Made by a program: the position numbers and the translations under genes
Assembly: GCF_030936135.1 (NCBI RefSeq)
Contig: NC_082603.1
Location: 35,630,329-35,694,328 of the forward strand
Source of the DNA: Gavia stellata
Taxonomy: Eukaryota > Chordata > Aves > Gaviiformes > Gaviidae
Direction: 5' to 3'
DNA: 64,000 nucleotides
The notes under the pieces: generated by a model
What the model was told of the DNA's origin: nothing
The model's database searches: none
Seen by the model: only the letters and a program-made list of their open reading frames with translations
Part shown: positions 25,502 through 38,480 of the stretch, piece after piece
Position numbering within the stretch: the stretch's first letter is position 1
How the letters are laid out: each line of letters starts with the position of its first letter

Positions 25502-28469
25502 CTGACCGATACAACACACATGGATTTGGTACACAAACAAGCTAGTTTTCAAGGCAAACAATGATCTCAAAATCGTCTTTCCGTACACTACAGTTTCCAT
25601 AACATCTTTGACAGAAGTACAACACATTAAAACCAGTATTAGAAATACTACCGCAGTGGAATTTAAATACATCACATAAAAGGCATCTTTAAGGTAATGC
25701 AACAAAAATACACCTTCCCGCTCAAACAAGTAAATGGGAAACAAAAGGTTTCATTTACACCAAACCCTTTGAATTCATTTTTGAAAGTGCATTCCTCCAG
25801 CCACGTCCCGTTAGGGTAGCCACGGCTGGCAAATAGTGCTTAAACTCCTTTTCTGTAAACAAATTAAAAGCGGACATTCTTTCCCGTTTTCTGATATTTA
25901 AAGTAGCTTCTTCATACTACCGCACCCAAAGATGGACAGAACTGCCTTTTGCAAACAGAAAAGTACGTGCCCTATTTCACTAGGAAAAGGGATGGCATAA
26001 CAAGATTATTTTAAGTGAACTGAAGTGAAACCACCCGTGACACTTAAGAACAGGCCCACATCCAGTTACTCGAGAACTGAAGGTGGGTCCCTTCCCACAG
26101 CCGACTTAAGGCAATGTCACGTTCGAGCTGTTCTCTCGTTACCATGTATTTGACTGATTGTGTACAGGAAAAACCAGCATTCTCCTCTTGCCGCTATAAA
26201 AGAGCTGATAAAAGGGGGTTGATTCCCTCTCCCTCGCAGAACTTCTCCCTCGCTATCCCACTTACGATCCCAGAGCCAGCTGTATGCTCTGTAAGAGCCG
26301 CTCAGAAATTTCTTGACAAAGAATGATTCAGTCTAATTGTTAAGGTCACCCTGACATATTTTACAAGTGACTGGGTTTGTTTATTTGTTTTAAAAAGCTA
26401 ATGTACATAAACTGAACAATACGAATCCTCTGGACAGAAGAACAGGCCTTTTCTATTCCAAAATAATTTTTTAAAAGAAGCATGAATCCTGCAAGGCACT
26501 TGTTAAAAGAGAAGGAGCAATACTTTTCTCTCGCCCTGTTCCCCACAGTGCTGACCAGTAAACGAATCGGGGCTAGCAGCACCATCGACGTGCAGGCACG
26601 GGTAGCCGTTACACTCAACGCCGGCTCACACGGGGTGCAGCAGCTCGCCAGGGCCGCACGGCTCTGAGCGTGGGGTCCCACAGCCCGATGGATGCAGTCG
26701 ACTCGTAACTGAAAAAGGAATTTATTGCATTAAACTGAAGAAGATGACGAGACTGACAAAGGAAAGGCAGTACCTTACAAAATGTGCATCTCTGTGGTAT
26801 TAGGCTGGCTCTTGAATTAAAGTGAGACATTAGCTTTTAGGTTGCACTCGAAAGCCACCCAGATAAAATTAGATTTATGTAGACAGTGGCTGCTGCTGTC
26901 AGATTAATTATTTTTGTTTGACTGATACGACGATAAGCAATTAGGCAACGCAGCAGCAGAACAAGAGAAGTGAGTAGCCAGTTTCTTTTCTGAGTAGTTA
27001 CTTTTATAAACAAAGGAAGAGAAGTAAAAATAAAGGTTCTGTGCAAGAAATTCCTAGCAGATGCAGGATTGCATTTGCCTTTAAGGCCCCTGAATTTGAT
27101 ACTATATGGCACATAACATATGGTGTACAACTATATGATCTATTGTATTTTATTGCATTTACATCTAATTTCACTCAAGAGGCCGTGAAACAGGAGACAT
27201 GAGGAGAGGCTATTGTCTACAAAAGGGCAAAGAAAACGAGGAAAAAAATGTAGCCCTTGTAGAAATGAACTTCAGATGTGACACAAATGGATTAGAACTC
27301 AGTTTTCTAATAAAACCTGAAAGTTACCTGGGGGAAAGATCTGACTAATGCACACACTTCTACCCACCTCTTCCAGTCTGCTTTATTTTAAAAATTCCCA
27401 AAGCTGCCATATCTCTCAAACTTGTCTTTTGGGAGGAAAGAAGAAATAACCTATTTTCGGGTACTATTTTGGCCACTTTGTAGGACATTTTAGTAATGAA
27501 GAAGTTTTGAGTGGCATCCCCATTACTTAAAAATCATTTGATGTTCACTTTATTCCTGGAGATGTGCATTTCCAACTAAAACAACACATATGAAAGCAGC
27601 ATTTTTGGCTTTGTAAACCTTTGCCATTAATCTACAGGAAGAAGAACATCTACGGTCTCTTACAACCTGTTTATCACTCTCTCCATCTGCCCAAAGCAGT
27701 TTCATAGCATGCTTTGCAAACAGCGATTCTTGTTATGCCTGGGTATTTCACAGGCTGCTATTTAAAATTAAAAATCACAGATCTCTCACTTGTGCTGTTT
27801 GTCCCAGTGCTACCTCCTCCTCAGCAGATGAGCTTACTTTAGCACCCACGGAGAATGAATATTTATCAGAACAAATCCATGTGTCATGAGACTCGTGCTA
27901 CCTTCAGTTCTCAAAAGAGAACAACAAGAAGAGTGGTACAACACAACCTTTTCAGTTTTAAGCCACTGAAATCCAAAGTAAGTCTCCTAATCTTGTCTTC
28001 CTTCAATTCCTGTATTTTTTGCCCCTTTCTCCCCTTGTCCCTCCAGAACAAAAGGACTCTCTGAAGTAGATAATCTTACTATTAAAATATATATAGGAGT
28101 GGGCCTCTTCAGTAATTTAATCTGTTGAATCTACTCCAAGTGTCCCCTGATAGGAAAACCATTTTTTCCACCTTAATGCAAGAAAATTCCCCCCAAACTC
28201 TATTTTAGGCACACAAAACGCCATATTCTGCCGCTCAGTTATGAATGGCAATAACAATAGAATGTAGAAACAAAACTAATTCCTTCTTCTGTATTTGAGA
28301 ATTTTTGGCACGTTGGATAAATAACTTTTTGGCACTACGTGTCCAGTCGGTAACACCATTTTCATCTGTTTATGCGGATGCTAACAAGTTATAGATACCC
28401 CAGTTCACCGTAAGATTTAAAACTACTCGTTGGCAAAAGCAGTTTCCATGCAAATGGGTCAATGTTCCT
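25496..28469 (-). other. PTGER3: Probable 3' UTR of PTGER3
   Basis: About 3 kb of AT-rich, repeat-free sequence directly downstream of the EP3 stop codon, without a recognisable ORF. I infer a long 3' UTR from position and composition. Additional alternative EP3 terminal exons, known in mammals, are not identifiable here. Confidence 0.45.
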
Positions 28470-28757
28470 TCATGCCGTTGTCCGTCGGATTTCCTCTGAC
28501 AAGGTGATTGATCTCTCTTTCCACTCGTTGTTAGAGCACTTGGAGACAGCGCTGGCTGCTTGACAGAACTTCTGGAGGAGGATCTTTCTGAGGAGCAGGT
28601 AAACCCAGGGATCCAGTATCTGGTTCAGCGAGGCCAAACGCACGGCTGTCAAGAAGAACTTGCATTCCTTGTGCAGTTCTGAGCTCTGGGCTTCACCGGA
28701 GAACCCCTTGCAGTGTTCAAACGATGTGCGGCTGAAGATCATCTTCAACATCGTTAT
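28470..28757 (-). CDS. PTGER3: PTGER3 coding exon 2 (TM7 and C-terminal tail)
   Basis: The acceptor ttccttag precedes ATAACGATG at 28757. Residues 279-373 are encoded, from ITMLKMIF through TM7 ([19 protein letters not shown]) to FCQ at 342-344 and a 29-residue tail ending RRTTA, then TGA at 28472-28470. The tail lines up without gaps with the mammalian EP3-II/gamma tail as I remember it (about 15 of 29 positions identical), which mammals make by reading through an internal donor. Confidence 0.95.
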   Translation of the reverse strand: MTMLKMIFSRTSFEHCKGFSGEAQSSELHKECKFFLTAVRLASLNQILDPWVYLLLRKILLQKFCQAASAVSKCSNNEWKERSITLSEEIRRTTA

Positions 28758-31700
28758 CTAAGGAAAGTTAGGAGGAAAAAGTGATGTACGTTAAGAGACT
28801 GTTGTCTGTATATCACCATATGCAAATATCCCTGAAGGCAAAATCCTGTCAAGAAAGCTTTTTCCTCCCTCATCCAACTCAAACTGTGATCAGAGCAGGT
28901 AAGTATTGAGAGAGCCGCTCAGTTTGTGCGTGTGTGTAAAATGAGTGATAAACATGATACCTTTCAGCTATCAGTCAGATTTATTTACAGAGCTCATGCT
29001 GAAGCAAGGCAGCACATGTGGCTTCCCTGCTTGAGACACAACAGAAAGCTGTGTGCTAAATCCTAGGGGTTCAAGACGGCCTTGGCTAGAAAGGGAAATT
29101 ACTGACCTTGCAAAAGTGACCTAAAGGGACTCATTTTATCATCATCATATTATCACAATTACAAGGAACAGCTGAATAACTCATGATGAGTAAAGCTCTT
29201 CAAAATTATGTTATGAACAGTAAGTGTCAGAAAAAAGAAGTTCAAATACAAAAATGTCTTCATTTTTTTTAAAGCTAAGTTGTTTTATTCTATGACTTCT
29301 AAATTTTAGAACTTGATTTTAAGGTAAACTATTCTGCTTATGAACTGAGCCAAGTGGAAAGAAAAGGGTTAATAAAGGTGTTTTGGGCTAGGAGTCAAGA
29401 AAACATTTTAAGTCAACAGAAGAAAAATCTTTTTCTTTTGTCGAAAGCCACAGACTGCATTTGGTGTTAACCCGACCTATATTTCCTCCTTTCCATCCTC
29501 AGTTCAGCTCCCCCAGTGAATAGAGTGATATATTTAGGAATCTGTTTCCCACAGCATCCGAACTGGCACGACCGAGACGCAGTATTTACACTGTACAATG
29601 TTTCACACAAGCAGAATTTTCCCTAACTGATGTCTGCAATACCTCACAGCACGGACCAGCAAGCTCTGGCCTGGCAGCCAAAAGCTACACGCCGGTTGAT
29701 ATTTTGGGGATTAAACGCAAGCAGGCGTGGCAGCATCTTAATTTACAATACTGCCTATGCAGCATGGGGCTGTTGGGGTCCTGCCATGGGTATTACGTGG
29801 ATGGCACGTGTCGGAACATAAGCATTGGTCAGCTCCTCTGTATTGATGCCAAACCATGGGTGCTGCAACAGTCACGCATTTATTCAGAAAAGCCAAAGAC
29901 GAGGCAGCTTTGATGAATACTTTACGCCCAAATCTGTACACTCAGGTAGTTTTATCACTCTTATTTCAAAGTGTCAGCAGTTTTATTTTTCCTTTAAAAA
30001 AATTTCATCAATATGTTAGCAAAGATAAGTGCTGTTGGTACGGTACAGGTGGCAGGGAGGACCCATTTTTCTTATGGGTTGCTACAAGGCTTAAAATCTT
30101 TAAAAGACAACTTACAAACTGAAGACTCCACTATAATGATTCAGTCAACTAAAATAACAATACTTTGTACGTCCTCATTTTCCACATTAAGACATAAACA
30201 TGCTTTACAGCTATCAGTGACATGAGCCTCAAAACGCAATGACACCTTTATTGTCACGTTACAGACCAGAGAGGTAAGACACTGCCAAGGGCTGCTCCAG
30301 GCTGCACAGAAAACGTGTGACTGGAAAAGAACCCAGCTTGCAATCTCCGGTGCAGTGCTCCAGCCACAGGAGCACTGGTTTTGTTGTCAGGCTGCTGCTT
30401 ATTCAGCTAAAAACGGTGAGAAGCTTTTCTTGTTTGGGTTTTTTTTAAAAGCTGGTGAGAGAGCTCACCAGAGCTGGTGTTGTGATGCTCTCACATACTA
30501 ATATTTAACCATGGCAAATATGAATCACATTTTGAAAGATGTCAGAGAGATACAGTTTTCCATGTTTTTGTCAGTATCTGTTGTCTAAAGTTTTCTCCTG
30601 AGCTTTCTGTACCAACTACGGCTGCTTAAAAATAAATCACTTTAGAGGCATTTAGTTGCTTCTCTACAGATAAGCTACATAAGAGTTTGTATTGCCGTGT
30701 TCTTCCCAGGAGCCCACAAACACGGGGATCAAAACGTCCTCTGAGCAGGCATGCGCCATGCAACTTGCTGCCAAACGACATGCGTATCAGCTGTGCAACG
30801 GGGAAAATACCTGTGCTCTTACACCTGGCTGTGACGCACCGGGAAGCTCTCGGGTGCTTTAGAGCAAGGAAAAAGGCAGAGCTGACGCGAGGATGGAGCA
30901 CGCTTCGTAACGTATGTCAGGGAACTGCAAGCAGGCCTTCTCGCTGGGAACTGGGGTCGAATGATGGACTGAAGTGTGGCAGCGTGAAGTGACACAACGC
31001 TTGGGAAGCCAGGGCCTGTGTGCTACACTCTCTACTCCAAGGACAGGGCTATTGAACACCTAACTTTCCTGGACAGGTCCTTTTTCTGCTTGCAAATCTC
31101 CTCTGGGCATGACTTGAAGACCTTGGCGGTCTGAATTTACTGTCTGCAAATCCTGCAGAATTGAGATGCAGCAGGTCCGCACTTTTTATGTGTCTACTGT
31201 GTATGTCAAGGAGATGGATACCTACGCACAATGACTCTGACGCACATCTCATTGACTGTCTTTGCAAAGGTCAGTGGTACCATACATTAAATAAACTGGC
31301 AGCCAGTCCTGAAAACGCAGGGAACAGCCCGAGGGATGAGACTCGCAGCCAATTATTCACCGCCCTGCCCAACTTCTTGACTTCAGCCTTCCGAAAGAAC
31401 CAAGCCAATCCGCACCAGCAGCAACACAAGCCGAGTGATCCCAGCCACGGTTTTCCCACAGAAGGCTGTCTTTGGGGTGGAGTGTCACCCAGAAAGGTCA
31501 CATCTGGACTGCTGCTGTCCCCAGAAACTGGGACAGTCAGAGCAAGAGCGACCAGGAGCAGAGGCTACTGGGGAGGATTTTTCCATTCAAAGGGATATTC
31601 TGGGTGCCAGATCAATAACCATATGTTGACCTTGGAAAGACTTAGATGAGTCCGGAAGGCAGGGCAGCTCAGACAGCGAAGTAGAATTGTTTTTGTTTCT

Positions 31701-34700
31701 TTAAATAGAAGCAGTTGAGGATTTCATCTACTACATTTAATTTAAATAAAAACGAAAATAAGTAACCATTGGTAGGGCTTTTTAAAAATACGGAGAGATA
31801 CAGAACCAGAGCACATCAAACAGTCACTTGTGCACCAGACCCACACAACCACAACCCTACCACTTCCTCTGCCACCTCCGGCTGTTCAGGACACTGTCAC
31901 TGTCCCAGGTCGGTCTACGCTGCCTGCAGCACCTGCCTCCCGTGCCCACCGGCGTCCAGCACGACCCACCTCCCGATGGGGACGGCAGCATTACCATGCG
32001 GTAAAGAGTCGCAGTTACTATGTGAATATGCCGTGCCCACGTTACCGCCAGCGGAAACCACACCACATCTGTCATTCCCAGTACTGGGATTACTTTCTCC
32101 CAGATCAGCTCTTCTAGCTCTTCCTTTGGGAACTCTGCAATGATCCTTGTTTTGCAGACCTTCTTGTTTTGTTCTTTTGCTAGTGAACCCATGGAGCTAC
32201 AAAAATATCAGGCTAATAAGACACATTTCCCAAGCAGACAACTGCTGCTTATTTTTGGATTTATTACGTAATATTCCTTTACTGGAATATTTGTTGGACC
32301 AACAATTGCTCTACTGGAAATTTTATTTGTTTGATATCCTTAGAGATTGTTTATCATGGCCTGTACCGGTCTTCTAACTGAATTAAAAGAAAGACTGCAA
32401 TAGGTAGAGGGACAACATCAGGTGGAATAAAGTCAATGGAACCACACAATTTATGCCAAGAAAAAATTTGGCTCAAAATGCATATAGAAATATAGTCAAT
32501 AATTGTATTTATTCAATAAGAGTAGATAAAACTTTACCGTTATCACTGAATGTAGCTTTATAATAACATTAAACCTCCACTGCTCTGGTTTTGAAACATG
32601 TAACCGAAGACAAGATGCACGGGAAACTATGTTGGAAACTGCTGCTATCTGCAGTAAAAGATGGAGAATAAAACAGCTGATGTGCTTAAAGGGGCCTATT
32701 TTTCAGCCAAGCAAGAGCTGAGTAGCTGGTCTGGAACATGGGGTAAGAATCTGATGGGAAATTCCTGGTCCCAGACTGCAAAATCATTTCTTGAGATAGC
32801 TTCCAAAAAAACAAACGTGTTTTCTATGCATCATGAAGACAGGAGGATTCAGCCTCTTACACTGTTTCTCCTCTCCCATTAGACCTAATCTGTTGCTGAA
32901 ATAACTCTCACGCATAAAGAAGCAAGCCATAGAAGGAACAGAGGATTCTCCTGACGAAATACAAATAGTGGCTGTGGTGAGTGAACCGTGGAAAGCCACG
33001 ATGAAGAGGATATGATTTTTCCTTGTAGTGACTAGCAATACCTATAGTCATGTACCATCTTGTTTCAAAACCAAAACTGCAATTTTGTCTTATTAAATTT
33101 TTAGGACTCTCTTCCGCCGCCTCTGCTGAAGCTAAGGCAGAAAAGACTTCAGTTCAAGCAACCCAAATGCCATTACAGACTCTGCTTGCGGACCCCTGAA
33201 GGAGAACTTCCCATTGCCTAGCATGGACGTGGATTTCTTTTTTTAAAGTAGAAATACTACCTGTCACAGGCAAAGTTAAGAGTCCAGCCAGCTGGACTAC
33301 AGAGGGGCACTTTTGGCATCCACATCACCTTAACCTTGGTTCACCCCCTCATCATAGCTGCTCATCCATCAGATTGGCAGTAATCCAGAAAGGATCTAAC
33401 TTACACGGCACCTGACGATCTACCTTCTTGCAGCAGGGCAGTGCAACACCTCCTGGTGTGCACGGACCACAGACGTATCGGTATGTCCTGGGAAGAACGG
33501 CTTCTCAGAGCCGGCTCCCCACCAAGGCCATGCTGCTTTCTGCACAGCGGCACCGCACGTGTGGCATGTGCACCTGCAGCACGGCGTGCAGGGCTTTCGC
33601 ATCTGCCACCCCATGGGACATGCACTGGCAGAGCAACCTCAAGCAGATCATGTCTGTTTCTGAGCAACATATGATAGTGAAATCATTTGCAATCCTCTCA
33701 GAGAATTAGTGGAGAAGGCTGAGGATTTTAACAAGAACATGTTTACAGAAGGATAATAATGCAGGGAATCATGACAAGGTCCCATCAAAGTCTAGCAGGC
33801 TTCCAACAAACGTGGTTTAATTTGTACCACTTGGTTGTGACCTTATCTAGAGAAACACAGACCAGCAAAATCCAGCCTTTTGGCCAAACTGAAATGATCA
33901 GTACGCTGGGGCAGTTTTGAAACAGGTAGCTGTTTCAACCTCAGATGGAAGCGGAGCATTAGCGGGAAGAGTTACTGGTTCATCGAAAAGAAGCCATCTA
34001 TTTTCCTTGCATCTCAGTGATATCACTGCCTTTTTTTCTCTCCAAATGAAGGTGCTTTCCATAATGATGTTTTGCACATCTATAAATATTGCAAAATAAT
34101 GTATTGTTAATAAAAATACCTGTAAAGGAGAATGTATTTAATTTCTGTCTGACGGGAGGGTTAAGGAGAAGAAGTATTTTAATAGGAAAAGCAGCAGAAT
34201 ACCTGAGCATTTTAGCTTTAAATAGCCTTGAAACAACTCTGTGAGTGAATAATTTTGTAGCCTGAAGCTCTGAAAGAATTATTATCAGAATTCCGGTTTG
34301 TGCTGCACCAGTGTTTCTGTGCAGCCGAGGAATAGCTTCCTCTATTTTACCTCAGACTCATTCAGTCTGCTGTCAGTTTAGTTCAACGGTTACACTCCCC
34401 AGCTGAGCACCAAAATAAATAGAAGATTAGCGTGAACTGGAAACCACTTTTGATAAAGCAATATCTTATTTAAGTGGAGCGTTTTCCCAGGTTCTCCATG
34501 CTGAATTCAAGTAACATTCTGAGTGCACAACAAAAGGAGACAAGGCATTATGTATGCACTTCCGCTCTTCTACCGAATCCAGCAGAAACCAAGAAAAGGT
34601 GGGACACTTCATTAAGCCGTTCAGAGCACAGCCACCATCGTTGGAAGTTTCACTTTTCTGTTAAATCACGTATGATTTGGTCATTTTCATCAACAGAGCA

Positions 34701-37700
34701 AGTCTAAAAATACTGTCTGCGTAAAAGGGCATTGTTTACCTAATAGTAATAGTTGCCAGAATCCGCTAGTTCTCAGTTATAAAGTTCAAATTTCTTTTTT
34801 TAAAAACCCAAAAATCTCCTCTGAAAGTCCCTGGATTCCTGTTTCAGCTGAATTTCTTACAACTGCTGAATGATGCCGCTATGGGTTAAAGGAGTTCTGC
34901 AATCTGGCTTTCACTGAAAATGCATTTGCATTACTCCATGGTCACTCTTCCAAAAATCTGGCCTCTTATTCCTAATTTGTACTTCGTAGCTGTATGGAAA
35001 ACGTTGAAGTGTATGTAAAAATATGCCTCTCTAGTCATGACTCTTGATTTCGAGAATGTGCAGACTGGAGCACATGCTGACTAGACAGAGTTCTTTTGCA
35101 GAACTCCACAGAACAAGTCATACGCTTTCCAGTGTTGCAGCCGCACAGGGAAGGGAACTGTTGACAAATTCACGCTGGATCATGGCCGTATCACCCAGCG
35201 GGGCAGCAGCCCTCCACATCGTCCGAAAATGCGTTGCCAAACAGTATCCCTGCAGCTGGCCCTGCCTCTGACTCGGAGCGTCAGGCTCCTCACCAGGGAG
35301 TCAGTTCACCTTCCATGGCCAAACCTCCGAGCAGCCCCGCGCTCTCTTACCAGCTCCGAGCCTTTTCTGGAGGCATCAGCGTTGTTTACAACAGGCTCTC
35401 TGACCCGGGCTCTGCTCCATTAACTCATCCCATTAACACTTCCCACAGATCCATTCAGTGGAACGCGGGCAGCTGTATCGGTTTGACTTCTGACTGGTGA
35501 ATCCGCAAAAATGCCACGGGAAGCAAACCACCCAGAGGAAACCCTGCGTCCTCACTGATTTTTCTGAGTTCTTGTCCTTCAGAACCCGAGTAAAAGTGTC
35601 CCTCACCTCAGGGATTTTCTCTGGATGCTAGCAGGCTGGTTAAACCCTCGGGTGCAATAGCTCCATGGCCCCGGGCTGGGCGAGGGAGCAGCATGGGTCC
35701 TGCCGCCTCGGCTGCGGAGAGCTGGGCAGAATCTGCATCCCAACGGAACGACTACAAAAGCGAGGGCTGAGAGGCAACCATACTTCCTTCACTTAATAAA
35801 TGCCTTCTAATTTTGTCATCTGCTTAATTACGGACAAGCATGCAACAGTTAACTTCTGTAAAATATGGAAATCCTAGTGCCTCCCCTCGGGACTTGGCCG
35901 CACGGGTCAGCGGGACGGCAGGACGTGCCACAGCAACGTTAACAGCTAGCTGAGGTGTCTGGGGCTGCAGGCAATCGATGCACGGAGACACAGAAACAGT
36001 GACAGGGCAGTCTCCTGGTTTAACTTAGCAAATCTAACGTTCCTTGGGGTTTGAGGAGCAGAACATTGCTCTTTGCCACCAATCTCTCACTAAAGTGAGT
36101 TTCATATTTTACATTACACTTTTACTCAGTGTGGTTTCATATTTTACTTTCGTCACAAGCTGTTAATGATCTCTAGAAGGTTAACTTCCAGCCTCTGACT
36201 TACTTTGGGGTGGGGTTATTTTGGAGAGTTGATGGCATTTTAATTAATCTACAAGGATAACATTACTAAACTAAATTAATTTGTTTTCTATTTGTACCTC
36301 ACCCCCATTGGTCGTTGGCTTTGTCAGCCATTCCTCTTGTCACAGCCCCATTTACGAGAGCTCATGTTCTCTGTGCACAAGAAGGAAGAAAAAATCCTTC
36401 TCCGGCCATGAAGTACCTCAAAATTACCATAGCCCTTTCCTGCTTATGGATCCCAAGTACAAACTTTCCAAAAATCATGCTACCCTCTGACAGGAGAATA
36501 AGCGGGTCTTTTTAGAGGGGGTATCAGGCTCCCAGGTGTGCCCTTGTCCCACCCGGCAGAAAGAGACGTGGATTCAGCCTCCTTCACTCCTAAATCACGA
36601 GGAGGGGTCTACTCCGGTTTGACAAGAAAGAAAGGACCTAAGTGAGGAATAACAAAATAGTGGAAAGAAATGCAAGGGTCCTTTAAAAATCCAAAACCAA
36701 AAAGCCCAGAGTGCTGCCCTAAATAAGATACAGTGAGCAATCGGCTGAAAACCAGAAGGCACTCGCAAAGTCAAGAGTCGTGCCTTTTCTCACAAAGCGC
36801 TGCAGTAAGTTTTGCTGCAAGGTGGGAGCAAATAAAAAAATCGTAACTGGCTCTTTCCCATGAGCACAGGGCTCCACCACAGCAAGGTCTCGATAAACTT
36901 CCTCGCAAGTTCCCCTAAATGAGGAACAAGCAGGTTCTGGTTCTCCTTGTCCCGTCACCTTCAGACCCCTATGGTGCCACCGAGTAGGTACAACGCACCG
37001 GTCAGGCTGCGCCGGGCAGGAGCACAGCGTGCCCTCCCTGCCTCTGCAGCCCGCTGCCGGCGCCAGCCGCTCTCCCTGCCCTCGAATCTGCCCGTTGTCG
37101 GCCCAGTGCCCGTGGCTCTGTGCCACGAGCACTGCTGACTTCAGTCTCCTGCTCCCAGACCCACGGTCTCCTCGCGTCCTGCCTTTCTCCTCTGTGCAAG
37201 ACCCTCGTTTTCCTCAAGGTCCCTCCTTTTGACTCCAGTTCCTTCGTTTGATTTTTCCAAATACGCTGCACTTTGGCTATCCTCTTGGACCTCTCCCAGC
37301 TTCTCTCCTACCAGCTTTCCACACCTGACAACGCCCAGGCTCTCTCCGTGACCCCGCTTTTCTTTCCTCGGAGGCCATTCACGGCCACACCGTCCACGAG
37401 GACCGGTGCCTCCCACCCTTCCCAGGCCAGCGGCTCTTGGGGCCACCCTGCCTCCTGCCCTAAGGAGGGAGGAAGCCTGGGACTGACCCACGGCGGGCGG
37501 CAAGGCGACCTACCAGCAGCGGTGACCAGCAGGCCGAGAGGACACACATGATCCCCAGGAGCTGGATCAGTGTCTCCATGGCGATTCGCCCCCACTGCTT
37601 GCTGGAGCGCGACGCAGTCGCTTTGGTCCGACAACGAGACACCAAGGCCTCGATGGTGGCTAGGTTGCACGCCACCGTCACCACGAGGGAGAGGAGCCCC

Positions 37701-38347
37701 AGGGCGGCGAAGGTGGAGGCGAAGAAGAGGCTCCCGGTGAGCTGGCTCTCGCCGGTGCTGATGAAGCACCAGGTGCCGGGCCACTGCAGCGTGTACCGGC
37801 CCAGGCCGGCGATGGGCAGGAGGGCGAAGGCGAACACGGCCAGCCAGATGCTGAGCAGCACCGTCTTCGTCACCCGTGTCTTCATGTGGCTGGCGTACCA
37901 GTGGGGCGCGCGGATGGCCAGCGTCCTCTCCACGGCCATGGCGCTGGCGCTGAAGAGTGGGCAGAGGCCGAAGGCGGTCATGGTGAAGCCGAAGAAGGCG
38001 CAGAGGTGGCCCGAGGGGTCGATGGCGTCCCAGGCGCGGTCGGACAGGTAGACGGAGATGACGATGGGGCTGGTCAGCAGCTGCCCCAGCAGGTCGGTGA
38101 GCGCCAGGGAGCCGATGCACAGCAGGAAGGACTGCTTCCGCCGGCTCTTCTTGGCCCGGTAGCTGCGGCAGACCAGCAGCATGGCCAGGGCATTGCCCAC
38201 GATGCCCGTGATCATCATGCTCAGCGGGAACGCCACCGAGACGGCGCTGCAGCTCTCTGCCGCCCGCCCCGTCCCGTTGCCCCGCTGCCGCATGGCGCCG
38301 GGCTCGGTGCCGTTGGGGTCGCCCCGGCACTGCGGCCAGCGGCTCAT
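28470..38347 (-). CDS. PTGER3: Prostaglandin E2 receptor EP3 subtype (two coding exons)
   Basis: Coding exons complement(37514-38347) and complement(28470-28757), phase-0 intron, 373 residues. EP3 is a plasma-membrane GPCR that binds prostaglandin E2 and in mammals couples mainly to Gi, lowering cAMP. Seven helices fit about residues 35-59, 74-99, 115-139, 162-182, 206-230, 255-277 and 311-335. Diagnostic features: N-terminal sequons at Asn12 and Asn24; Cys116 and Cys194 for the TM3-loop 2 disulfide; the prostanoid-receptor loop [11 protein letters not shown] (188-198); E140-R141 in place of DRY; Arg318 in TM7, which binds the ligand carboxylate; and DPWVY (327-331). The intron lies at the end of TM6, as in other prostanoid receptors. 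Loop 2 appears shorter than my recollection of human EP3 and lacks its sequon. The start at 38347 is chosen because an in-frame TAG precedes it by four codons. Confidence 0.97.
28758..37513 (-). other. PTGER3: PTGER3 intron 1
   Basis: An 8.76-kb intron with donor CTG|GTAGGT and acceptor CCTTAG|ATA. I find no CR1, LTR or coding exon inside it. A duplicated element (tttcatattttac, 36101-36113 and again about 35 bases later) is present. Short ORFs up to 162 codons show no recognisable domain. Confidence 0.85.
37514..38347 (-). CDS. PTGER3: PTGER3 coding exon 1 (N-terminus to TM6)
   Basis: 834 bases, 278 codons, starting MSRWPQC and ending CWSPLL at the donor CTG|GTAGGTCGCC. It is very GC-rich and lies in the promoter CpG island. 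The plus strand and other frames are also open over most of its length because of the composition; those ORFs are shadows. Confidence 0.96.
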
Positions 38348-38356
38348 CCCGGCGGG

Positions 38357-38392
38357 CTACCGCGGCGGCGGGGCGCCGAGGGGCCGGCCCAT
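38357..38392 (-). promoter_or_regulatory. PTGER3: Upstream ORF, 11 codons, in PTGER3 5' leader
   Basis: On the minus strand, ATG at 38392-38390 lies in strong start context (G at -3, G at +4: GCCATGG), followed by GRPLGAPPPR and TAG at 38359-38357. It is in the same frame as the EP3 start and ends nine bases before it. If the leader begins at the TATA-predicted site near 38448, ribosomes meet this ATG first. Effect on translation is inferred, not shown. Confidence 0.7.
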
Positions 38393-38413
38393 GGCGGTCG
38401 GCGGCGCGGAGCC

Positions 38414-38438
38414 GAGGCGAGGCGAGGCGAGGCGAGAC
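38414..38438. repeat. PTGER3: GAGGC pentanucleotide repeat in predicted PTGER3 5' UTR
   Basis: Four perfect GAGGC copies (GCCTC on the transcribed strand) plus one altered copy. It lies between the predicted transcription start and the upstream ORF. Confidence 0.85.
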
Positions 38439-38473
38439 GCGGCGCTGCCGCTCGGCGCGCAGCGGGCGGGAGC

Positions 38474-38480
38474 CCTTATA
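38474..38480 (-). promoter_or_regulatory. PTGER3: PTGER3 TATA box with adjacent GC boxes
   Basis: The minus strand reads CCGCCTTATAAGGGCT, with TATAAGG at 38480-38474, flanked upstream by CCCCGCC. A start about 25-30 bases downstream, near 38448, would give a leader of roughly 100 bases. Confidence 0.65.
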
